This document shows positions 1 through 9,256 of a stretch of 41,436 nucleotides of DNA, one piece after another. Source of the DNA: JBCDHN01 sp964351855. Its GTDB lineage: Bacteria; Verrucomicrobiota; Verrucomicrobiia; Verrucomicrobiales; DEV007. The translations under genes and the position numbers were made by a program. The notes below the pieces were generated by a model, which made no database searches, was not told the origin of the DNA, and worked only from the letters and a program-made list of their open reading frames with translations. Where the stretch lies: contig CAYGQD010000038.1 in the NCBI GenBank assembly GCA_964351855.1, positions 1-41,436 on the forward strand. Reading direction: 5' to 3'. The stretch's first letter is position 1. Each line of letters starts with the position of its first letter.

Positions 1-2001
1 CGCGAGTTGATCGCCGAGCGCGACTCCGATCCGTTTTCCCGCATTTGGATGGCGGCACACGCAGCGGAACGCAAGATCGCGGCCCGTCATCTGGTGGAAG
101 GCGGTGCCTTGTTCGGGGACATCGGCATGCTCATTTCGACAGCCTGGCGTTGCACGGGAGATGTCTGCGAGGCTCTGCTGGCCGCCGTTCGGGGTGAGCG
201 CATGGGCACGGAACGCGAGGTAGCGTCTTTGGCCATCGCGGCGCAGTGGTGGCTGGAGCATCGCGAGCCGCCTTTCCCGGCCGAACTCATCATCCAATCC
301 CGCAAGTTGGCCCGGGCCGATTCCTGGTCCTCACCCGTGGCTCCCCTAATGTTCACGACATTGGCAAACCTGACGGAAGACGATGGGCTGCTGAGCATCC
401 TGGAATCCCGTGGGTTAGGAAAAACCCTGGTGGAGCCGATCGACCCCATCGCTCAAGAATGGCTGGAAGCCGCGCGTCTGCCCGATCCTCTGGCGCTGAT
501 GCCTGAAAAACGACCGGAACGCGTTCTTTCCGGATACACCGTCCGCCGCGCCGTTCCCAAGACGGGCCGCAATGATCCGTGCCACTGCGGGAGCGGTAAG
601 AAATACAAGAAGTGCTGCGCGGCAACGGATCAGGCACGGCTGACCGATTCCAGCGAGGTAGAAGGCGTGACGCTGCGGGAGATGGAGCTCGAGCCGGAGC
701 GCTACCTGACCAGAGAGCGGATTTACGAAATGCGTTCCTATGAGGTCTACAAGCTCGATCCCGCGAAGGTGCCTCCGGAGTTGCTGCCCGAGGTGATTGG
801 GCGGCTCTCCACCTTCAGCGAGTTCGAGCGCATCTGCCAGATTGTGGAAACGTTGGAATCTCGGGAGGAAATGGATGAGTGGATGGAATGGGCGCTGCGC
901 GAGGTAATGTGGGAGGCCGGGAACAAGCATCGACCGGACATTGTGAAGCGTCTCTTGGCGACCCATCCGCCGATGGAGGCCAAGATGCACCTCAGTACGC
1001 GGTTGTTGATTTGTGACGACCCCGGAGAATTGCTGAAATTGCTGGAAACGAACGCCCGAAAATGCCTCGCCAGCGATGTGCCGCTGGCGGACGAAGCGAA
1101 TGTGGCTCACGGAATGCTGAACAGCGCGTATCCGGCTCTGGGCATTCTCCTGGCCCGCTCCGCCGCTTTAACTACCGCGATCTGGAACGTGGAATGCCTG
1201 GTGGAGGAGATCGAACGAACTCGCGACGAGCTGGAACTTTCGCCGTTCGACATTGCGGAAGAAATTTACCAACAGCGACTGGCCAAGGAAAGCGCGACGG
1301 AAGAAGCGGTGCAACAGGAAGAGGCAAGCCGGGAAATGGAGGAGAACCGTCAGGAGATGAACCAGCTGCGCCTGAGGGTGGAGCGGCTGCAACGCGAAGT
1401 CGCCAACCAGCAACAGCCGGAGCAGAAAGGAAAAGAAGCACCTGACCTGAGCGACCACACCGGGGAGGACAACGAGGAAGAGTCCACCGAGGTCCGCGCA
1501 CTGCGGGACCAACTCGCCGCCACCCGTGAAGAACTGAAGCTGAAACACGCCGAGCGCAACGATCTGCGGCGCGACCTCAAGAGCGCCCGCGATACCATCG
1601 GTCAACTCCAGAACCACCAGCCGGGAAACCCCGGCGCCGGGGCTCGCCTCCAGGAGGAAAGAGAAGCCGCTGCCGAAGAAGATCGCCTCGCGGAAATGCC
1701 CGCCGCCCACGCGCGGAACTGGCCCTTGCGCCTCCCGGTCTTCCCGGAACATTTCCTCTCCGCAGGATCCAAACTCCCCGCCGAGGTGCTCCGCGCCGCC
1801 ATGATTCTGGCGAGCCGCCTCGCCTCCGGGGAGCCCGGAGCCACCACCGGGGTGCGCCCCCTGAAAATGCTGCCCCACGTTTACCGGCAAAAAGTCAGCA
1901 GGGATTACCGGCTGTTTTTCGAACTCGCGCCGGGGGAATTACGCGTGATCGAGCTGATCCACCGGCGGGATTTGGACACCTGGATCAAGCGACAGCGTTG
2001 A
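1..2001 (+). CDS. SEC-C motif protein with coiled coil and RelE/ParE-like C-terminus (5' end outside window)
   Basis: The frame is open from the first base, so the gene probably starts upstream; the TTG at 7 is the first possible start inside the window, but no ribosome site can be judged. Counting from that TTG, residues 192-204 hold a SEC-C zinc-binding motif (C-x-C, then GSGKKYKKCC), the type found at the end of SecA and in many unrelated proteins. A long charged coiled coil rich in E, Q and R spans about residues 430-560. The last 80 residues, including YRLFFEL and RVIELIHRRDLD, resemble the compact RelE/ParE toxin fold; this is pattern resemblance only. The N-terminal 180 residues are not recognised. 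The domain order is seen; a role in RNA or protein binding is inference. It could simply be a large scaffold whose C-terminal fold has lost toxin activity. Confidence 0.7.
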   Translation, partial: RELIAERDSDPFSRIWMAAHAAERKIAARHLVEGGALFGDIGMLISTAWRCTGDVCEALLAAVRGERMGTEREVASLAIAAQWWLEHREPPFPAELIIQSRKLARADSWSSPVAPLMFTTLANLTEDDGLLSILESRGLGKTLVEPIDPIAQEWLEAARLPDPLALMPEKRPERVLSGYTVRRAVPKTGRNDPCHCGSGKKYKKCCAATDQARLTDSSEVEGVTLREMELEPERYLTRERIYEMRSYEVYKLDPAKVPPELLPEVIGRLSTFSEFERICQIVETLESREEMDEWMEWALREVMWEAGNKHRPDIVKRLLATHPPMEAKMHLSTRLLICDDPGELLKLLETNARKCLASDVPLADEANVAHGMLNSAYPALGILLARSAALTTAIWNVECLVEEIERTRDELELSPFDIAEEIYQQRLAKESATEEAVQQEEASREMEENRQEMNQLRLRVERLQREVANQQQPEQKGKEAPDLSDHTGEDNEEESTEVRALRDQLAATREELKLKHAERNDLRRDLKSARDTIGQLQNHQPGNPGAGARLQEEREAAAEEDRLAEMPAAHARNWPLRLPVFPEHFLSAGSKLPAEVLRAAMILASRLASGEPGATTGVRPLKMLPHVYRQKVSRDYRLFFELAPGELRVIELIHRRDLDTWIKRQR

Positions 2002-2103
2002 AACGGGGATTTGTTCCGGAGTTGTCGAACGCTGCTCGCCGCCGGGTGTCTAGTCTTGTCCATTGACGATCCTTTTTTCCGTTTCCCCAGATTTCTTTCA
2101 TCG

Positions 2104-2751
2104 ATGAAACTCTTTATCACCGGCACGAATACAGGCGTGGGCAAGACCTATGTCAGCTCCCTGATCTGCAAAGCCTTGGCCAAACGCGGCGATCGCGTGG
2201 CTCCCTATAAACCGATCGTCTGTGGTGATCGCGATGATCCCGAGCGCTTGCTGGCTGCCTCAGGTCGCAAAGATCTTACCCTGGACCAAGTCAACCCGCT
2301 TCACTTTAAATCCCCCGTCGCGCCGATGGCGGCGGCGATGATCGAGAATCGGGAAATTGATGTCGATGCCCTGGTTCGGCAAGCCCGCGCGCTGGAGGCC
2401 GATGCGGATCACGTCATTGTCGAAGGCGTGGGTGGCTGGGAAGTTCCCATCTCTGCGGATTTATCGATGGCTGATTTCGCGGCGAAACTGGATTACCCCG
2501 TGATCGTGGTGGTCGATAACAAACTTGGGGCGCTTAACCACACGATTCTGACCGTGCGAAGCGTGGAAATCTTTGAGCTGTCTTGTCTCGGGCTGGTTCT
2601 GAACTCGACCGAAGAATCCCGCGACGCGGCCTCAATCAGCAATCGGGTCATTTTGGAGAAGTTCCTCGGTTCGCCGATTCTGGCGGAACTGCTCCACGAT
2701 GAGGAGGATTTCGACCTTCAGCCGATTCTCGACTTGGTCTCGGAAGAGTAG
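2104..2751 (+). CDS. bioD: Dethiobiotin synthetase
   Basis: This 215-residue protein catalyses the ATP-dependent ring closure of 7,8-diaminopelargonate with CO2 to dethiobiotin, the penultimate step of biotin synthesis, in the cytoplasm. The N-terminus MKLFITGTNTGVGKTYV carries the BioD P-loop (residues 7-15). The substrate-loop residues YKPIVCG, the FKSPVAPMAAA segment and the glycine-rich EGVGGWEVP segment are all in family order. The open frame extends upstream to 2011, but that extension is not BioD-like; the ATG at 2104 gives the family's normal length and N-terminus. No other bio gene is visible nearby, so the biotin pathway is not clustered here. The identification is secure from motifs and length. 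Confidence 0.93.
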   Translation: MKLFITGTNTGVGKTYVSSLICKALAKRGDRVAPYKPIVCGDRDDPERLLAASGRKDLTLDQVNPLHFKSPVAPMAAAMIENREIDVDALVRQARALEADADHVIVEGVGGWEVPISADLSMADFAAKLDYPVIVVVDNKLGALNHTILTVRSVEIFELSCLGLVLNSTEESRDAASISNRVILEKFLGSPILAELLHDEEDFDLQPILDLVSEE

Positions 2752-2808
2752 GCGGAGAGGCGAAAGTTGGCACTTGTTCTCTTCATCGGAGATCGCTACA
2801 CTGTTCCC

Positions 2809-3087
2809 ATGGCTAAAGGCGACCGGAGAGTCGAAATACGTTGTCCCAAATGCGGGTGGGAGCCACGGCAGAATGACCAGTGGGCCTGCTTCAGCTGCCA
2901 CTTTGCCTGGAACACCTTCGATACGGGCGGGGTCTGTCCCGCTTGTGGAAAGTCCCACGAAGACACCCAATGTCCCGCTTGCCACTCCTGGTCACGGCAT
3001 CGCGCGTGGTATCACGAATTCGGCTTTGAGGAGGACGCTGAGACACATCAGGAGAAGGAGCCCGAAAAGGTCGAAACCGAGCCGTAG
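2809..3087 (+). CDS. Small zinc-ribbon protein with four CxxC pairs
   Basis: This 92-residue protein has four CxxC knuckles: C12/C15, C27/C30, C43/C46 and C55/C58. They form two zinc ribbons, followed by an aromatic/basic stretch (HRAWYHEFGF) and an acidic tail rich in E and K. The ATG at 2809 is preferred over an upstream in-frame TTG at 2767 because it sits directly before the charged start MAKGDRRVEI. It lies 57 bases after bioD on the same strand and could be co-transcribed. Two-ribbon proteins of this size usually bind nucleic acid or protein partners; the specific function is unknown. Confidence 0.75.
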   Translation: MAKGDRRVEIRCPKCGWEPRQNDQWACFSCHFAWNTFDTGGVCPACGKSHEDTQCPACHSWSRHRAWYHEFGFEEDAETHQEKEPEKVETEP

Positions 3088-3135
3088 TCGAGATTCGGCT
3101 TGTCGGAGCGCGGCATTCCTCCCAGTATCCGGGCA

Positions 3136-4074
3136 ATGAAAAAGCTCCTTGTTGTTGTTCTTGGTTTTTGGGTCATTGGTGCCGCCGTTGCGGAGGAAGA
3201 TCGACTGGTGTTGGTGGGCGCTTCCTACGGGAAGAATGTGTTGGCGATTTGTGAAGCGAACGGGGATATCATCTGGAAACTGGAGACGGATGGTCCGGCC
3301 AAAGGTCATGCCGGACATCACGATGTCCATCTGCTCGAAAACGGGAACCTCCTTTTCCATGATTCCTGGACGAAGACGCAAGAAATCACCCTGGGGAAAG
3401 AAGTGGTCTGGTCCTACGATTCGAAAACGGCGAACGGAAACGAAGGCAAGCGGGTCGATGTGCACGCCTTTGCTCGACTGCCCAACGGTGAGACGATGAT
3501 CGCGGAAAGCACCGTGGGTCGGCTCATTCATGTGAATGCGGCGGGCGAAATTCAAAAGACGGTGCCCCTGGGCGCGGAAGGCCGGGAGCGGACGCGGTTG
3601 GTGCGAATGACGGAACGCGGAAACTACCTCGCCTGCGCGGAGAATCCGGGCGTGGTGACGGAGTATGATCCGGAGGGAATGGTCGTCTGGGAATACCCTA
3701 CCAACACCCGGGTTTACGGAGCGATTCGGCTGACCAACGGAAATACCCTCATCGCCACAGGAAGCGGAAACAGCGTCATTGAGGTCAATCCGGCCAAAGA
3801 GGTGGTTTGGGAAATCGCAGGGAAGGTTCCCGGCACCGAGATCGAACTCCACTGGACGACGTGCCTCCAGGAGCTGCCGAACGGGAACTACCTGATTGGC
3901 AATTGCCACGCCGGGGAGAACAACCCGCAGATTTTCGAAATCACGCCGGACAAAGACGTCGTCTGGGAGTTTTCCGAGTGGGATCTCGTTGGAAACGGTC
4001 TGGCCTGCTGGCAGATTCTCGACGCCAAACAATCGGCGATGGTTCGGGAAAAACTCGCTGCGCTGAAGCCGTAA
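3136..4074 (+). CDS. Secreted beta-propeller protein (PQQ-like repeats)
   Basis: This 312-residue protein has a clear Sec signal peptide: MKKLL, a hydrophobic run, then cleavage after AAVA. The mature part is built from repeated blades with the pattern xNGNxLIA/F followed by EVVWE or DIIWK, for example LENGNLLF, LTNGNTLIA and LPNGNYLIGN. This is the signature of PQQ-type beta-propellers. The ATG at 3136 is chosen because the signal peptide starts there; the frame is open from 3100, but the extra residues disrupt it. The product is probably periplasmic or exported and may bind a ligand. No enzymatic residues for a PQQ dehydrogenase are evident, so catalysis is not claimed. It converges on the DUF1080 gene. 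Confidence 0.8.
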   Translation: MKKLLVVVLGFWVIGAAVAEEDRLVLVGASYGKNVLAICEANGDIIWKLETDGPAKGHAGHHDVHLLENGNLLFHDSWTKTQEITLGKEVVWSYDSKTANGNEGKRVDVHAFARLPNGETMIAESTVGRLIHVNAAGEIQKTVPLGAEGRERTRLVRMTERGNYLACAENPGVVTEYDPEGMVVWEYPTNTRVYGAIRLTNGNTLIATGSGNSVIEVNPAKEVVWEIAGKVPGTEIELHWTTCLQELPNGNYLIGNCHAGENNPQIFEITPDKDVVWEFSEWDLVGNGLACWQILDAKQSAMVREKLAALKP

Positions 4075-4078
4075 ATCG

Positions 4079-4095
4079 GCGCTTAGGGGCAGCGC
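4079..4095. terminator. Possible short hairpin between convergent genes
   Basis: GCGCT and AGCGC form a 5-bp stem around a 7-base loop, followed by a TGTTCCTTATT stretch. It sits in the 27-base gap between two convergent genes. It is weak, and a chance match is possible. Confidence 0.3.
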
Positions 4096-4101
4096 TGTTC
4101 C

Positions 4102-4779
4102 TTATTCCTCGATCGGTTTTAGCCAGATCTCGCGGAACTCGACGGTGCATCCTTTTCCGTGGTCCTGCAGGGCGATGAAGCCGGAGGAGCGCGCATACTT
4201 CGCATCCTCATCCCCCAGCTCGGAGAACTCGACCCCGTTGATGATCTGGGTGAGCTTGGATCCCTTCGCAATCACGATCAGCTCGTTCCATTCCCCGTCC
4301 CGGCAATGCGCCTGGATCTCGGCGGGATCGGCGATCTGCTCGTGAGTCTTCTCTCCGCTCACGGAAATGGTTCCCTTCTGGCCCGCCGTCACCAAGTGGC
4401 TGCGGTACTTTTCCGGGCTCAGCGAATGATGCCAAAGCCCCATGACCTGGTGAGCGGCAACTTCGACCTGGTAACCTTGAACCTGGAACTCGCCGAGATC
4501 ATCACTGCGGACCTGGACGCCCGAGTTGCCCTTGAAAAAGCGAAACTGAAGGCGGAGTTCGAAGTCGCCCGGTTCGCCGCCGCGCCAAATGAGCCAGTTT
4601 TTACCGCCTTTTGGCCGCGCCGTACAGACGATCGCGCCGTCCTTCACCGTCCAAGCCCCTTCCTGTCCCTCCCAGCCGGTGAGATCGGTTCCGTTAAAGA
4701 TTTGGACGAAGCCTTCCCCGGGAGAATCCGCGAAGGCGAACGAGAAGGCAATGGAGAGAAGGAGGATGGGAAAACGCAT
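4102..4779 (-). CDS. Secreted DUF1080 (3-keto-disaccharide hydrolase family) protein
   Basis: The 225-residue product starts with a signal peptide (MRFPILLLSIAFSFAFADS) and continues directly into the DUF1080 hallmark FNGTDLTGWEG. Later family features are WTVKDGAIVC, the FELRLQFRF strand, the NSGVQVRS motif, EWNELIVIAKG, INGVEFSEL and FIALQDHG. DUF1080 proteins have a concanavalin/LamG-like jelly roll, and characterised members hydrolyse 3-keto-glycosides. The family is greatly expanded in Verrucomicrobiota and Planctomycetota. The length fits a single domain with no extra carbohydrate-binding module. The substrate cannot be read from sequence. It is convergent with the beta-propeller gene and lies downstream of the glycosyltransferase on the same strand. 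Confidence 0.88.
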   Translation of the reverse strand: MRFPILLLSIAFSFAFADSPGEGFVQIFNGTDLTGWEGQEGAWTVKDGAIVCTARPKGGKNWLIWRGGEPGDFELRLQFRFFKGNSGVQVRSDDLGEFQVQGYQVEVAAHQVMGLWHHSLSPEKYRSHLVTAGQKGTISVSGEKTHEQIADPAEIQAHCRDGEWNELIVIAKGSKLTQIINGVEFSELGDEDAKYARSSGFIALQDHGKGCTVEFREIWLKPIEE

Positions 4780-4829
4780 GGAGGTTTTTAACTCATGGCA
4801 ATGCTAAGCCGCAACGTCATTCCACGAAT

Positions 4830-6728
4830 TCACGCATCCAGGAGCTTCGCGGTCCACGCAGCGACCACCTCTCCGCGATCAGGACGAGCTTTGCGCCACA
4901 ACCGCACCTTCAGCGATCCCATCCGCAGCTGGTGAAACTTCGGTTTCGCGAGAGCGAGTGGATCGTCGCCATCGGCTCGACTGAACACAGCCGCGTCTTT
5001 CATCAATCGATCGAGGACCTTGGGATGGAGAAACGGTTCGTTCTCCGCCGCAAAAGAGAATTTTTCGACTCCTCCCAGCTTGAAAACGAGCCAGGCAGTC
5101 ATGGCAGTGTTCGAGCGGGCAGCATGAAGGTGGCGAATACCTCGCTTGTTGCAAAGGCGCACCAGATGGAGCGCGCGACGGGCTTCCACGAAAAATCGCT
5201 CCGTGGAAACTGCGTTGCCCAGTTTTTGGCGGAGCCGCAGAATGCGGGCGACGGTCTCGGGTTCGTGACGCCATTCCGCTTCGAGAATCATCGCGTCTGG
5301 CAGAAACTCGAGCGCGGTTTCCAGCAGATCACCATCGCGCAGGGAATGCCGTGGAAACTTATCGGGGGCCGTGGCGGCGAGCATCCCGATTTCCGGCCGA
5401 TGCACCAACACGTGGTCCAATTCCGCATTCAAGAGCCGATCCTTGGGGCAAGGCCATTGGTCGATCAGGTAAACCAGTTTCGTGTCGGCATCCCGGGGCG
5501 GACGAGACTTGCCATCCGGGAATCGTTCCAGCAGTTGCTCACAGGTCCGAGCCCGCTCAAAGCGCTCTGCCGCCAATTCATAACCAGCCTCTCCCAGCTT
5601 CGTCCGTTCCGCCGGATCATTCGCCAGCCGTTCCAGTGCCGCTGCCAGATCCCCCGCGTTCCCGCTTTCAACGAGCAATCCCGTTTTCTCGTGCTCAACC
5701 ATTTCCGGAACGCCGACCAACCAGGTCGATACGACCGGAAGCCGGGCGGCCATCGCTTCCATGATCACGGTGGGTAGAATGTCCGAGGCCCCTTTCGAGT
5801 CCACGATGCAGGGAAGCACGAAGACGTGACTTTCCGCGAGGGTCGCTTTGACCTGCTCCTGGGTGCGAATTCCGGCAAACTCCACCTCCGAGCTCAGCCC
5901 CAACTCATCGCGTTGCGCATGAAGGCGATCCTGCCACGGTCCGGTCCCGATGATGGTGCATTGGAAGGGAATACCCCGTTTTTTGAGCAAGGCGCAGGAT
6001 TCGAGCAGCCGATGAAAGCCTTTGAACTCGATCAAGCGGCCGATCGTGACCAGCTTCAGTGGTCCATCCGAAGCGGGCGACGCCTTCGGGAAGTCATCGA
6101 GCCGAATGCCATTGTAGATCCGGACGATTTTCTCGGCGGAATCCGGGCACATTTTCGCCAGCATCTCCCGACTCCAATCACTCACCGCGACGACGAACTC
6201 CGCTTCTCGACTCATCTCCCGAAGAAGATCGTCATTCCCCAGATCGACCATGAAATCCTGGGCGTGGGCCGTGAAGCTGAAGGGAATTCCCGCCAGTTGC
6301 TTGATGAATAGAGCCACGTGGGTCGCCCGATTCGCAAAATGGACGTGGAGATGCTCGACCCCGCGTCGCTGGAATTCGTCCACCAGAAACGCCGCGCTCC
6401 GGGCCCGAATTTCCGCTTTGTAGTGCTTTCCGTAAGCTCGGTCATGCCGTTTGATCATGGGGTCCACCCCGTCTTGCCACGACGGAGTCTGGCGATGCTG
6501 TTGTTCCCGCGCCTTCAAGATCGCCGGTGGCGGCGGATAGACCACTTCCGCACGAAAATCCCGAAATCGCTCATGGCGAAACGTGTCCGTCGGCGGATTG
6601 AGCGAAGCAATCGTCAGCTCAACCCCGCGAGCTTCCAGCTCCAGCATCTCGGAATCGCAGAATGTATGGGAAACGACCGGGTAACGAGAAAAGAGGTAAG
6701 CGATACGTTTGCGGGAACCGGAATTCAT
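4830..6728 (-). CDS. GT4-family glycosyltransferase with extra C-terminal domain
   Basis: This 632-residue protein begins with a GT-B N-terminal domain (RIAYLFSRYPVVSHTF, then HVHFANRATHVALF and FTAHAQDF). A group 1 donor-binding domain follows at about residues 210-390: LVTIGRLIEFKGFHRLLES, a GTGPWQDRL turn, and the catalytic-type DILPTVIMEAMA...LPVVST segment with the nucleotide-sugar-binding glutamates. About 230 more residues follow and resemble another, degenerate GT-B N-half (HHLHAARSNTAMTAW-like, LKLGGVEKFSFAA-like); this makes it longer than the usual 380-400. It probably transfers a sugar to a polysaccharide or lipid acceptor at the inner membrane. Acceptor and donor are unknown. No other cell-wall polysaccharide genes are adjacent. 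Confidence 0.85.
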   Translation of the reverse strand: MNSGSRKRIAYLFSRYPVVSHTFCDSEMLELEARGVELTIASLNPPTDTFRHERFRDFRAEVVYPPPPAILKAREQQHRQTPSWQDGVDPMIKRHDRAYGKHYKAEIRARSAAFLVDEFQRRGVEHLHVHFANRATHVALFIKQLAGIPFSFTAHAQDFMVDLGNDDLLREMSREAEFVVAVSDWSREMLAKMCPDSAEKIVRIYNGIRLDDFPKASPASDGPLKLVTIGRLIEFKGFHRLLESCALLKKRGIPFQCTIIGTGPWQDRLHAQRDELGLSSEVEFAGIRTQEQVKATLAESHVFVLPCIVDSKGASDILPTVIMEAMAARLPVVSTWLVGVPEMVEHEKTGLLVESGNAGDLAAALERLANDPAERTKLGEAGYELAAERFERARTCEQLLERFPDGKSRPPRDADTKLVYLIDQWPCPKDRLLNAELDHVLVHRPEIGMLAATAPDKFPRHSLRDGDLLETALEFLPDAMILEAEWRHEPETVARILRLRQKLGNAVSTERFFVEARRALHLVRLCNKRGIRHLHAARSNTAMTAWLVFKLGGVEKFSFAAENEPFLHPKVLDRLMKDAAVFSRADGDDPLALAKPKFHQLRMGSLKVRLWRKARPDRGEVVAAWTAKLLDA

Positions 6729-6851
6729 AGGAATGCGAAGGCGGCCAGCCTAAATCGGCTTTCGAAAGGGTCAAACTCCGGTCTGGCCGACGAACCGACT
6801 TTCCCCCGAATTGGCACTTGAGCGTAAGATCGGCCCTGTCCAAGTTCAGCG

Positions 6852-7595
6852 ATGGCCATCTACGAAGATCTTCAGGATTCGACCGTTCTCATCACCGGCG
6901 GCGCCAACGGCATTGGGGAAGCGATGGTGCGCGCCTTTCGCGACCAAGGTGCGCGGGTGTTTTTCTGCGATTTCGATGCGGCGGCGGGCGAACCGCTGGC
7001 CAAGGAAACGGGAGCGACGTTCCGCAAGGTCGATCTCCGTTCCGAAGCGGAAGTGATCGATTGGGTCGGTTCCGCCGGTCGGGAAACGGGTGAAATCCGT
7101 GTCTTGATCAACAACGCGGCGCGCGATCCCCGGATCAAACTGGAAGACCAGACCGTGGCGGACTGGGACGACATCATGGCAACGAATCTCCGCCCGCACA
7201 TGCTGACGGCCCGGGAAGCGGTCCCATTCATGAAAGAGGGTGCCTCGATCGTGAACTTCTCCAGCATCGTGTTTGAGCTGGGGATGCAGCCGATGAGCGC
7301 CTATGTCGCCACGAAATCCGGGATTCAGGGGTTCACCCGCTCCCTGGGACGGGAATTGGGGCCGCGACGGATTCGGGTGAACTCGATTTCGCCCGGATGG
7401 GTCATGACGGAGCGGCAGAAGCGGGAGTTCGTCACCGAAGAAGCCTTGGCCCGGCTCCAAAACGAGCTCCAGTCCATCCCGGATTTGATCGAACCCGCCG
7501 CCTTGGCGGAGGTCGCCCTCTTTCTCTCCAGCCAGGTCAGCAATGCCATCACCGGCCAGGAAATCGTCGCGGACCACGGCTGGGTTCATTCCTGA
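6852..7595 (+). CDS. SDR-family NAD(P)-dependent oxidoreductase
   Basis: This 247-residue protein is a classical short-chain dehydrogenase. It has the Rossmann motif TGGANGIG (15-22), an acidic residue at the end of beta2 (FCDFD, favouring NAD), NNAA (87-90), a catalytic serine in FSSIV (137-138), Y151-x3-K155 in YVATK, and the family's SPGWVMT turn after the catalytic helix. Length and motif spacing are normal. It is divergent from the glycosyltransferase, with 123 bases between them that must hold both promoters. The substrate is unknown; the closest-looking groups oxidise sugars or polyols, which would suit the carbohydrate-related neighbours, but that is inference. Confidence 0.9.
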   Translation: MAIYEDLQDSTVLITGGANGIGEAMVRAFRDQGARVFFCDFDAAAGEPLAKETGATFRKVDLRSEAEVIDWVGSAGRETGEIRVLINNAARDPRIKLEDQTVADWDDIMATNLRPHMLTAREAVPFMKEGASIVNFSSIVFELGMQPMSAYVATKSGIQGFTRSLGRELGPRRIRVNSISPGWVMTERQKREFVTEEALARLQNELQSIPDLIEPAALAEVALFLSSQVSNAITGQEIVADHGWVHS

Positions 7596-7736
7596 GGCGT
7601 TGAGGAGGATTGAAACGAGGTCCGAAAATGGCGTTCTAACCGATCCTAGAAAATAGGAGCATGTGAGAGCCTTCCCAAAATTTCTTGATGACTGGTTTTT
7701 CGGCGATTCAGCACATAATTCCATAATTTCTAGACA

Positions 7737-7752
7737 AATTTCCCTGGAAATT
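7737..7752. promoter_or_regulatory. AT-rich inverted repeat upstream of the AAA+ gene
   Basis: AATTTCC and GGAAATT are perfect 7-base arms separated by CT, 41 bases upstream of the AAA+ start in a locally AT-rich stretch. It could be an operator. No convincing promoter hexamers were found in the 198-base gap, so this remains a weak call. Confidence 0.25.
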
Positions 7753-7793
7753 AAGGTTTGCATCTGGCCCCTGAACTTCTAAAGCAAGGTATC

Positions 7794-9203
7794 ATGCACG
7801 ATCTTCCAACTCTGAAAAAGGCCCTGCAGGACGCGCCGGATAACGTGCGGCTCTGGCTCCTCTACGGCCAAACCTGCCTCTCGAACGAGGTCTGGGATGA
7901 AGCTCGCCGCGCTTTCGACTACGCGCAGAATCTCGATCCCAATGAGCCCGAAGCCCAATTGGGAATTGCGAAGGTTTTGTTTCATCAGGGGAAACTCTCT
8001 GAGGCCGAGGTCCGGGCCCAAGCCATCGCTCGGAAACAGCCGCAGTATGCGCCCGTCCACGTCTTGATGACGCGGATCTACCTGGCCGAAGAAGATTTGG
8101 CTCAAGCGGTGCAGCACTACGACATGGCGCGAGCCATCAGCAATTCCATCGCGGATAAAGATTTGGAAGCGGAACTCGCCTTTCGAGGACATGCGGTGAG
8201 TAGGGCTCGCCCCGGAGATGATCGTCCTCGCCTCGTGGCCAATGCGGGCTGGGATGTCGAAGACTTCGACTTCGGGTTCGGAGGGGATCCGTTTGACGAC
8301 GAAATCGCGGGACTCGAAACTTCGGGCATGGAGCAAGACGAATTCGATTTCATCGATGACGAAGATCTCTTCAACATCGACGAATACGAGCGGCCGAAGG
8401 GGAACTTCGCCGATGTCGCCGGGATGGACGACGTCAAAGACGAGCTGCTCATGAAGCTGGTGTATCCCTACCAATATCAGGATCTCTTCGCCAGTTACGG
8501 GAAAAAGCCCGGTGGCGGCGTGCTGCTTTACGGACCTCCCGGATGTGGAAAATCCCTGGTTTGCCGCGCCTTGGCCGGCGAAACCGATGCCGCTTTTTAC
8601 ACCGTGAAGCTGCACCAAATTCTGGAGATGTACATTGGCTGCAGTGAAAAGAATCTCAACAGCGTCTTCCAGATGGCCCGGGAGAATGCTCCGGCCGTCA
8701 TTTTTATCGACGAGCTTGACGCCTTGGGCGCGGATCGGGCCGATATGAAACAAAATGCGGCTCGCACCGTGGTGAACCAATTTCTCATGGAGCTGGACGG
8801 CTACGATGGCGCTAATGAAGGCGTTCTCGTGATCGCCGCGACCAGCGCGATCTGGAACGTCGATTCCGCCTTCCTCCGCCCCGGACGATTCGATCGCCGC
8901 ATTTACGTTCCACCGCCGGATGAAGCTTCCCGCCTCAAAATTCTCGAGATGCAGGCGAAGGGTCTGCCCGTCAAGGAGTTGGATCTGACTGAGCTGGCTA
9001 CCAAACTCCAGGACTACTCTGGAGCGGAGATTGCTCAGGTCTTTGATGTGGCGGTAGAAGACGCCCTGCGCCTCTCCATCCGGAAGAATGAGAAGGTTCC
9101 CGTAACCATGGAAATGCTCCGTTCCGCGATTGAGCGGGTCGAACCCTCGCTCCCGAGTTGGTTAGAACAGCAGAAGCGCCGCAGCCGGTTTGAAGCGGGC
9201 TGA
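7794..9203 (+). CDS. TPR-containing AAA+ ATPase
   Basis: The 469-residue product has TPR-like helical repeats over residues 15-115 (WLLYGQTCLSNEVWDEARRA and similar). An unusually acidic linker follows at about 155-200, rich in D, E and F. The AAA+ module has Walker A GPPGCGKS (247-254), Walker B VIFIDELDA (302-310), a sensor-1 region around 350-356, and the second region of homology LRPGRFDR with its arginine finger. A C-terminal helical lid follows. Sequence style is closest to the FtsH/Cdc48 (classic AAA) clade, but there is no protease domain and no membrane segment. ATG at 7794 is favoured over an upstream TTG at 7758. It probably remodels a protein complex, with the TPRs as adaptor; the target is unknown. 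Confidence is high for the fold, low for the role. Confidence 0.85.
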   Translation: MHDLPTLKKALQDAPDNVRLWLLYGQTCLSNEVWDEARRAFDYAQNLDPNEPEAQLGIAKVLFHQGKLSEAEVRAQAIARKQPQYAPVHVLMTRIYLAEEDLAQAVQHYDMARAISNSIADKDLEAELAFRGHAVSRARPGDDRPRLVANAGWDVEDFDFGFGGDPFDDEIAGLETSGMEQDEFDFIDDEDLFNIDEYERPKGNFADVAGMDDVKDELLMKLVYPYQYQDLFASYGKKPGGGVLLYGPPGCGKSLVCRALAGETDAAFYTVKLHQILEMYIGCSEKNLNSVFQMARENAPAVIFIDELDALGADRADMKQNAARTVVNQFLMELDGYDGANEGVLVIAATSAIWNVDSAFLRPGRFDRRIYVPPPDEASRLKILEMQAKGLPVKELDLTELATKLQDYSGAEIAQVFDVAVEDALRLSIRKNEKVPVTMEMLRSAIERVEPSLPSWLEQQKRRSRFEAG

Positions 9204-9256
9204 TCGGACGCGAAGTCGGTAGCTAATTCTTCGATTGGGATTAACTTGGGCGTCCT

